DNA of 20,058 bases from JAVEVF01 sp034005175 (GTDB taxonomy: Bacteria; Actinomycetota; Coriobacteriia; Anaerosomatales; SLCP01). Both the position numbers and the translations under genes were made by a program. The notes under the pieces are model-generated. The model was not told where the DNA came from. It saw only the letters and a program-made list of their open reading frames with translations, and did not search any database. Below, one piece after another: positions 14,560 to 20,058 of this stretch (the stretch's first letter is position 1; each line of letters starts with the position of its first letter). The DNA lies in assembly GCA_034005175.1 (NCBI GenBank), contig JAVEVF010000025.1, positions 1 to 20,058 on the forward strand, in the 5' to 3' direction.

Positions 14560-16311
14560 TCAGTACACCTCGATTCCGGCGATCTCCTCGGCGACCGTGT
14601 TGCAGAAGACCTCGATCTGCGCCATCGCCTCTTCGTGGGGGGTCGTCTTCATGACAGCGATCTCGTCTTTGAACGGCAGCTCGAGGATCTGGCGTAGCGA
14701 TACGCCGCGATTGAGCGCCGAGACAGCGGCCTCGTGGAACGCAAGGATCGCCTTGAGGATCAGGTACTGCTTCTTCGGCGGACAGTACGCGTCCACCTCG
14801 TCAAACGCGAACTGCTGCAAGAAGTCCTCGCGCAGCATGCGTGCGATCTCGAGGATGATCTTCTCGGATTCCGGCAGCGCGTCTGGGCCAACGAGCTGCA
14901 CGATCTCCTGCAGCTCGGTCTCTTTCTGAAGGATCGACATGGCTTGGTCCCGCAGCTCCTGCCAGTCTCCTGCTACGTTCTCCTCATACCACCCGCGGAC
15001 TTGGCCGAGGAAAAGCGTGTAGGACTTCGTCCACGAGATGGCTGGGAAGTGCCGGCGCTGTGCAAGCGATGTGTCGAGCGCCCAAAACGCACCGGAGACA
15101 CGTAGCGAGTTCTGCGTCATCGGCTCAGACATGTCGCCGCCCGCAGGCGAGACCGCCCCTACCATCGTAACCGATCCGACCCGATCCTCGGCGCCGAGCG
15201 GCCGCACACGACCTGAACGCTCGTAGAAGGCCGCCAGACGCGTGGCCAGATACGCGGGGTATCCTTCCTCGCCCGGCATCTCCTCCAGGCGGCCTGAGAC
15301 CTCACGCAGCGCTTCGCCCCACCGGGAGGTGGAGTCGGCCATCATAGCCACGTTGTAGCCCATGTCTCGGTAGTACTCCGCAAGAGTGGCACCCACATAG
15401 ATCGACGCCTCACGTGCTGCAACCGGCATGTTGGAGGTGTTGGCCACCAGCACCGTCCGGTCCATGAGCGGAGCGCCTGTGCGGGGATCCTCAAGCTCGG
15501 GGAACTCGACGAGCACCTCAGTCATCTCGTTGCCGCGCTCGCCACACCCCACGTAGACGATGATGTCCACATCGGCCCACTTCGCAAGCGACTGCTGCGT
15601 GACCGTCTTGCCCGTCCCGAACCCACCCGGGATGATGGCGTTGCCACCGAGCGCGATGGGAAAAAACGTGTCAAGGATGCGCATGCCGGTGGTGAACGGG
15701 TGTGTGGGGTCGAGCTTGTGAGAGTAAGGACGGCCCTGCCGGACCGGCCACCACTGCGACATCTTGATCTCGGTGCCGTCCTCAAGTGTGGCGACGGCCT
15801 CGTCTACCGTATAGCTGCCCGCCGGGACGACCTTGGCGATGGTTCCGGCGACCTTCGGCGGCACCATGACCTTGTGCACGATCGTCTGGCCCTCGGGCGT
15901 CGTACCGATGATGTCACCACCTGTGACCTGTTGGCCGACGGCGGCGACCGGTGTGAACTCCCAAAGCTTCTCGCGGTCCAATGCCGAGGCGACGGTGCCT
16001 CGCTCGATGTAGTCACCGCTTTGCGCGGCAACCACCGGCAGGGGGCGTTGGACTCCGTCGTAGATTGACGACAGCAGCCCTGGTCCAAGCTCTACGAGGA
16101 GAGGCCCTTCAGTCGATTCGACAGGGTCGCCGACCTCGAGACCAGAGGTGTCCTCGTACACCTGGACCGTCGCGCGGTCGCCTTCGAGCCTGATGATCTC
16201 ACCCATCAGACCCTCACGCCCGACACGCACGATGTCGTACATCTTGGATCCGGTCATGCCAGATGCTACGGCAACCGGTCCGGTGATCTTGGATATGGTT
16301 CCTGCAATCAT
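14560..16311 (-). CDS. atpA: V/A-type ATPase catalytic subunit A
   Basis: Catalytic subunit that hydrolyses or makes ATP (EC 7.1.2.2). The protein has 583 residues, a usual length. The Walker A loop PGGFGTGKT is at 228-236 (the family usually has PGPFGSGKT, so two conservative changes). The catalytic Glu is E258 in GERGNEMTEVL, and DSTSRWGEALRE is at 327-338. Residues about 110-200 form the extra bulge domain that separates A subunits from F-type beta. There is no sign of an intein. The ATG overlaps the last base of the subunit F stop (TGATG). It is followed directly by subunit B. Confidence 0.97.
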   Translation of the reverse strand: MIAGTISKITGPVAVASGMTGSKMYDIVRVGREGLMGEIIRLEGDRATVQVYEDTSGLEVGDPVESTEGPLLVELGPGLLSSIYDGVQRPLPVVAAQSGDYIERGTVASALDREKLWEFTPVAAVGQQVTGGDIIGTTPEGQTIVHKVMVPPKVAGTIAKVVPAGSYTVDEAVATLEDGTEIKMSQWWPVRQGRPYSHKLDPTHPFTTGMRILDTFFPIALGGNAIIPGGFGTGKTVTQQSLAKWADVDIIVYVGCGERGNEMTEVLVEFPELEDPRTGAPLMDRTVLVANTSNMPVAAREASIYVGATLAEYYRDMGYNVAMMADSTSRWGEALREVSGRLEEMPGEEGYPAYLATRLAAFYERSGRVRPLGAEDRVGSVTMVGAVSPAGGDMSEPMTQNSLRVSGAFWALDTSLAQRRHFPAISWTKSYTLFLGQVRGWYEENVAGDWQELRDQAMSILQKETELQEIVQLVGPDALPESEKIILEIARMLREDFLQQFAFDEVDAYCPPKKQYLILKAILAFHEAAVSALNRGVSLRQILELPFKDEIAVMKTTPHEEAMAQIEVFCNTVAEEIAGIEVY

Positions 16312-16643
16312 CAGCCTCGCCTCAGCGTTATGTCGAATCCGATCGCTCTCCTGATCAGGCGTGCTAGGTACGCCCGGTGGTCCTCACCCATCGCCAGCTG
16401 CTCTCGTATTGGGAGAGATATGACGATCGGGCGGTAGATGCTGTCGATCTTGCGCTGGGTGCGCTCGTCGATTCCTGCCATCATCTTCTCGTTCACAGCG
16501 ATGATGCCGCTCGACTCGTCGTCAAGCAGTGAGTTCAGTGCTTTGCGCGCCGACTCTTGGGACTCGGCGACCTTCACATCAACACCTGCAAGTCTGAACC
16601 CGTCGGCGGTATCGGGGTCGGTGAGGACCACGAGCTTATACAA
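16311..16643 (-). CDS. atpF: V/A-type ATPase subunit F (rotor)
   Basis: Small soluble subunit that binds the D shaft and helps control ATP hydrolysis. The protein has 110 residues, the usual size. It begins YKLVVLTDPDTADGFRLAG, the Rossmann-like opening typical of this subunit, and has the family segment SGIIAVNEKMMAGI near the middle. The start is a TTG at 16641-16643, supported by AAGGAG 7 bases upstream. It overlaps the last codons of subunit C by 8 bases. The rare start and overlap suggest coupled, perhaps tuned, translation. The symbol follows V/A-type naming. Confidence 0.93.
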   Translation of the reverse strand: MYKLVVLTDPDTADGFRLAGVDVKVAESQESARKALNSLLDDESSGIIAVNEKMMAGIDERTQRKIDSIYRPIVISLPIREQLAMGEDHRAYLARLIRRAIGFDITLRRG

Positions 16644-17730
16644 GAATGAGCTCCTTCCTCACGCGGTCCACCGGCATACCGACGGACTTGCCCTTGACGA
16701 TGATGCGCAGGTTGGTGACCTCGTTCTGTTTGGCCCACAGATATGTGATGGCCACGCCGATGCCGAGCGGATCACCCTTGGCGATGCCAAGCGTGCGGCG
16801 AATGAACAGGTCTTCCAGCGCGCGCTCGAACACCGAGATGGAGTTCTGCTCGAGATAGATCATGGATACATCGTCGAGTGCCCTGCCGTATGGCGTGCCG
16901 CGCAGCTTATCAAGCACCTCGTCGGTATCGGACATCGCCGCCAACTGCAGATACAGCTCAAGCGTGATATCCGAGCCTCCCTGGAGGAAGAACTGTGCGA
17001 CGTCGATGTGCTCGACGTCAGCGCTTTGCAGACGCAACACCATCACGAGATTGGCAACATCGACCTGCATGGCAAGCACTCTCTCTGCCATGCGCGCGTT
17101 TGCACCGCGCCGCTTGAGACGGTTGCGCGCCCAGTCGGTGTAGTAGCGGTCGAGCGCAAGTTCCAGGGAAGCGAGTTCCCCAGTTCGCATGAACTCAGCA
17201 TGCCCTTCGCGCAGGGCCCCCGCCATCGGGAGCCCCCATGTGGCCGCGATATCCACAACCGCACGGACATCATCGGCCATCGACAGGTGCTCCAGATCGA
17301 CCGGGCTCAGCTGTCCTGCAGGCAGCAGACCGCCTTTAAGCTCCTCGATCGGTAGGTGCATGTGCTTAGCGCGCAGGATGCTCTTCACGTTGAAGATGTC
17401 CCACCTGCCAAGAAGCGTCGTCACCAGATACGCGGCCTCGGGATTCAGGAAGCCCATGATCTTCTGGAAGGTACGCGTCATGTTGTTGGTGAGCGCTGCG
17501 TCGATGTTCGTCGCATCAAGGCCGTGGATCAGTGCCTCTTCCAGATCAGGTCCGTATTCGGTGTCAGCGAGGTCATGCACGAGCCGCTGTACGCTGGTCT
17601 CCTCGATGAGCTGATCGACGAAGTGGCGATCCAGAAGGCGCGAGCGCATCCCCCGGATACGCGCGTTGGCGTATCCGTAGTCGTTCCCCGATGAGGGAGT
17701 GCGTTTGCGCGTCTTAGTTGCGTCACTCAT
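16636..17730 (-). CDS. atpC: V/A-type ATPase subunit C (rotor socket)
   Basis: Funnel-shaped subunit joining the central shaft (D-F) to the membrane c-ring. The protein has 364 residues. Past a basic N-terminal tail of about 17 residues it shows the family opening YGYANARIRGMRSRLLD and, later, ERALEDLFIRRTLGIAKGDPLGIGVAITYLWAKQNEVTNLRIIVKGK, matching the C-terminal repeat of the family. The ATG overlaps the subunit E stop as ATGA. The basic, Ser/Thr-rich leader is somewhat longer than usual and may be dispensable. The symbol follows V/A-type naming. Confidence 0.92.
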   Translation of the reverse strand: MSDATKTRKRTPSSGNDYGYANARIRGMRSRLLDRHFVDQLIEETSVQRLVHDLADTEYGPDLEEALIHGLDATNIDAALTNNMTRTFQKIMGFLNPEAAYLVTTLLGRWDIFNVKSILRAKHMHLPIEELKGGLLPAGQLSPVDLEHLSMADDVRAVVDIAATWGLPMAGALREGHAEFMRTGELASLELALDRYYTDWARNRLKRRGANARMAERVLAMQVDVANLVMVLRLQSADVEHIDVAQFFLQGGSDITLELYLQLAAMSDTDEVLDKLRGTPYGRALDDVSMIYLEQNSISVFERALEDLFIRRTLGIAKGDPLGIGVAITYLWAKQNEVTNLRIIVKGKSVGMPVDRVRKELILV

Positions 17731-18305
17731 GAGAACAAGATCTCCGCCACTTCGGATTGGATGGAGTGGCGCACCTTTTCGAGCCGATCATCGAATGTGT
17801 TGCGACGCATGATGCGGCTGTTGCCTGTGAGCACCGTCACGCCCCCGCTCGTAGAGAGGTCCGCCTTCACCTCGGCGCGTACTCCCAACTCGCCGAGGAC
17901 CTGACGAGCCAGAGCCTCGTCGGCCGGATCCACGAGCAGCACCTGGTCGCCTGACACCCCTGCAAGCGCCTCTTGGACCAGCACCTTGAAGATGACAGGG
18001 TAGTCGGGGCGTGTGCGCACCGACGCGAGCGCAGCGGTCGCCTTGTCGAAAGCCTCGCTTACCGCGGCCTCCTTGACAGAGGCCATTCTCTTCTTGCCCT
18101 CCAGGCGAGCAGCGTTAATCTGCTTGGCTGCCTTGAGCCGCATCGCGGACTCAGTGCGCTCGACAGATGCTGAGCACACCTCGGCAGCTTGCTCCTCGGC
18201 GTCAGCCTCAATGGCTTCAGCCTGTGCACGTGCAGTGGCAAGGATATCCTCGACATCCTTGTCTGCCTGCTCGTCGAGTGCGCGGAAGATGTCTTCTAGG
18301 GCCAT
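17727..18305 (-). CDS. atpE: V/A-type ATPase subunit E (peripheral stalk)
   Basis: Peripheral stalk subunit that, with the G/H subunit, holds the head still against rotation. The protein has 192 residues, the usual size. Residues 1-75 form a long charged helix rich in Ala, Glu and Arg (EQADKDVEDILATARAQAEA), as expected of the coiled-coil arm. The C-terminal part carries STSGGVTVLTGNSRIMRRNTFDDRLEKV, the conserved globular head that contacts subunit B. The ATG has a GGGG-rich site about 10 bases upstream. It lies 45 bases after subunit K and overlaps subunit C. The G/H partner is not in the window; it may lie upstream of subunit I. Confidence 0.92.
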   Translation of the reverse strand: MALEDIFRALDEQADKDVEDILATARAQAEAIEADAEEQAAEVCSASVERTESAMRLKAAKQINAARLEGKKRMASVKEAAVSEAFDKATAALASVRTRPDYPVIFKVLVQEALAGVSGDQVLLVDPADEALARQVLGELGVRAEVKADLSTSGGVTVLTGNSRIMRRNTFDDRLEKVRHSIQSEVAEILFS

Positions 18306-18350
18306 GGGACCCCGACCCCTTTCCTGTGATTCGCCGTCAGTGCGAGCACG

Positions 18351-18689
18351 CTACGCGGGCGTGACGGGCATGTTGACGATCAGGATCGAGGCAACGAAGC
18401 CCAACAGAACGATGATTTCAGGGAGCGCCTGGAGAACGATGATCCACACCGAAGCCTCAGGGCGCTCTGCGAGCGTTCCTGCACCTGCGGAGCCGATCTT
18501 GGCCTGAGCGTAACCCGCGGCAAACGAGGACACACCCATGGCGAGGGCGGCGGCAAACGCTTTGGCGGTGAATGATTGCCACTCACCAACCACTGCCCCC
18601 TCCTCAGCTGCGAACGCCATGCTAGGAGCGAGCACCATCACCAGGAACGTAGTGCCGAACACCCACTTTGCGAGCCGACTCTTGATCAT
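18351..18689 (-). CDS. atpK: V/A-type ATPase subunit K (c-ring proteolipid)
   Basis: Forms the rotating ring that carries protons or Na+ across the membrane. The protein has 112 residues. The first 28 are a basic then hydrophobic stretch ending SMAFAAEE, resembling a signal peptide, followed by a two-helix hairpin. It is therefore the short two-helix type, as in Thermus, not the four-helix type. Helix 1 covers about 41-62 and the loop holds QAKIGSAGAG. Helix 2 contains E91 in LQALPEIIVLLGF, the ion-carrying glutamate. The two residues after E91 are Ile, not the Ser or Thr seen in known Na+-binding rings, which hints at protons; this is inference. GGAGGTGA precedes the ATG, which overlaps the subunit I stop. 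Confidence 0.93.
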   Translation of the reverse strand: MIKSRLAKWVFGTTFLVMVLAPSMAFAAEEGAVVGEWQSFTAKAFAAALAMGVSSFAAGYAQAKIGSAGAGTLAERPEASVWIIVLQALPEIIVLLGFVASILIVNMPVTPA

Positions 18690-20058
18690 ACGCTCTCTTC
18701 ACCTCCGGTTTTCGTGAACGGACTATACGGCTGCTTGCCGGTCTCGTAAAACTTGCCGAAGAACTCCAGCAAGTTGAGACGCAACGCATGGATCAACGGG
18801 CTGAACGACGCCATGACGACGTGCAGCGAGTGCAGCACGATCCCCATCGCGATCCCGATGATCGAGATCTTGCCGGGCCCGCTGAGGATGACCACGATCT
18901 GGTTGATCGCGTCGGCGAACAACGCCCCTGCAAGCCCAACTGCCATGATACGGATGTAACTCGCGATGTGCGCGAACGATTCCAGGGTCTCAACAACGCC
19001 CATGACGCTGCCACCCTTGATCGCGTAGACGAATCCTGCGATGGCCACCAGCGCGATCACGGCCTGTGCGATGGCGTCGCCGGTCGGGCCCAACCACTTC
19101 TCAGCGCCGAGCTGGCCGAGCGCCACGATCATGAGAATGCCGAGGAGCATCGTGAGGATGCCACCGCGCTCATACAGGTGTTTCTTGTTCTTGGTCTTCA
19201 CCGCGTTCACAACGCCGATGACAAGCCCGAGCAGGACATGCACGACACCCACCGCAAGCGCGATGATCATGAAGGGCATGATCTCTTGCGTCCGGTGGAA
19301 GATCGGTATCACCCCGAACCAACTCGCCGCGTGGGTGACCGGATCGACCCTCACCCACCCGAAGTACGTCGGAAGGTCGCCGAAGATCTCACCGTAGGCG
19401 AGACCGAACGCGATGACCATCGTGGCCGCGGGGCCTAGAATCGATGTCGCGATCTGTATGATCTCGTTCTCCTTGAACTTGTAGCGCAGCCACACGATCA
19501 TGCCCAGCATGACCGCGCCGTATCCCGCATCTCCGACGATCATCCCGTAGAAGAGCGGGAAGAAGATGAAGAGCATCCATGTCGGGTCGACCGTTCCGTA
19601 ACGCGGCACGCCTCGCACGCTCATAAGCTGGCTGAACGGTGAGACCCTGTCCGGGTTCTTCATCGCCACAGGCGTGTCGCCAAACTCCTCCTCGCTCACC
19701 TCGGTCTCGGTGATGATGATGTCATCGCCCCACCGAGCCGAGATAGCCGAGCGCAGGTCGTCGACTTCCTTGACCGGGATCCAGCCGTTGATGACGAACG
19801 CATAGTCCGTGCGGCCGAACTTCGGGATGGCGTTGATCTCTTCGATCTTGTCGATGAGCACGTCACGAATGGTGGTGAGCCTTAGGTACCAGGCCTTTGA
19901 CATCTCCTCGAGCTCGATCGAGACCTTCTCAAGCTCGGCAGGCAGGTGCGACTTGCGGTCCTTGAGCGTCTCGTACGCCGCATCGAACGGCATGTCCTCA
20001 AACGAGGACGGAAGCCGTATCTGGTTGACGTTCTCCATGGCCAAAAACTTGTGCACTG
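18686..20058 (-). CDS. atpI: V/A-type ATPase subunit I, partial (N-terminus cut by window edge)
   Basis: Membrane stator that forms the half-channels beside the c-ring. The visible 456-457 residues are the C-terminal part of a protein usually about 640-660 long, so roughly 200 residues lie beyond the edge; the frame stays open there. A soluble arm comes first, to about residue 155. Six to eight membrane helices follow, beginning WMLFIFFPLFYGMIVGDAGYG and including MIIALAVGVVHVLLGLVIGV. The essential channel arginine lies in SYIRIMAVGLAGALFAD, and HALRLNLLEFFGKFYETG forms the usual C-terminal signature. The stop overlaps subunit K. The first apparent start (20054-20056) is internal and should not be annotated as a start. 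Confidence 0.95.
   Translation of the reverse strand, partial: VHKFLAMENVNQIRLPSSFEDMPFDAAYETLKDRKSHLPAELEKVSIELEEMSKAWYLRLTTIRDVLIDKIEEINAIPKFGRTDYAFVINGWIPVKEVDDLRSAISARWGDDIIITETEVSEEEFGDTPVAMKNPDRVSPFSQLMSVRGVPRYGTVDPTWMLFIFFPLFYGMIVGDAGYGAVMLGMIVWLRYKFKENEIIQIATSILGPAATMVIAFGLAYGEIFGDLPTYFGWVRVDPVTHAASWFGVIPIFHRTQEIMPFMIIALAVGVVHVLLGLVIGVVNAVKTKNKKHLYERGGILTMLLGILMIVALGQLGAEKWLGPTGDAIAQAVIALVAIAGFVYAIKGGSVMGVVETLESFAHIASYIRIMAVGLAGALFADAINQIVVILSGPGKISIIGIAMGIVLHSLHVVMASFSPLIHALRLNLLEFFGKFYETGKQPYSPFTKTGGEESV

Noticed and set aside
20054..20056. Start codon of subunit I at the right edge
   Set aside because: This GTG is internal: about 200 residues of the soluble arm expected before it lie beyond the window.
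1..20058. Mobile elements, CRISPR arrays, tRNA or rRNA genes
   Set aside because: No transposase or integrase motif, regularly spaced repeat, cloverleaf-like segment or rRNA-like sequence was seen on either strand; short elements could be missed by eye.

Overview
The window is gene-dense, GC-rich bacterial chromosomal DNA. All recognisable genes but one lie on the minus strand. The GroEL style, a CIRCE-regulated groES-groEL, a RimI-TsaD fusion and a bacterial V/A-type ATPase operon would fit a high-GC anaerobic actinobacterium of the Coriobacteriia type. This placement is inference from protein style only, and other high-GC lineages with V-type ATPases are not excluded.

Reading the minus strand from the right edge, positions 20058-12462 hold a V/A-type ATPase operon in the order I (cut by the edge), K, E, C, F, A, B, D. 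The genes overlap by a few bases or are separated by short gaps. Both membrane components (I and the c-ring subunit K), the stalk subunits (E, C, F, D) and the catalytic and non-catalytic head subunits (A, B) are present. Positions 12398-11984 hold the only plus-strand gene, a 113-residue helical protein of unknown function. It has a strong ribosome binding site and a good intrinsic terminator. Divergent from it, positions 11886-7989 hold a tightly coupled cluster: nitroreductase, family-4 uracil-DNA glycosylase, TsaE, TsaB, and a fused RimI-TsaD. TsaB, TsaD and TsaE form the t6A37 tRNA-modification machinery; TsaC is not here.

Positions 7879-2410 hold the most unusual pair. The first is a 1390-residue protein with a pyruvate-phosphate-dikinase-type ATP-grasp domain and phosphohistidine swivel domain at its C-terminal end. 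It has no PEP/pyruvate TIM barrel and carries about 890 residues of unrecognised, mostly helical sequence in front. The second, 61 bases downstream, is a divergent GAPDH-family dehydrogenase. Positions 2329-91 hold groES-groEL with a near-consensus promoter, a CIRCE operator at the predicted transcription start and a perfect-palindrome terminator after groEL.

No tRNA, rRNA, CRISPR array, insertion sequence or phage gene was seen. There is no stretch of more than 300 bases without a gene. The region is mostly core housekeeping; the dikinase-like protein with its GAPDH-like neighbour, and the orphan plus-strand gene, are the parts least explained by known systems.
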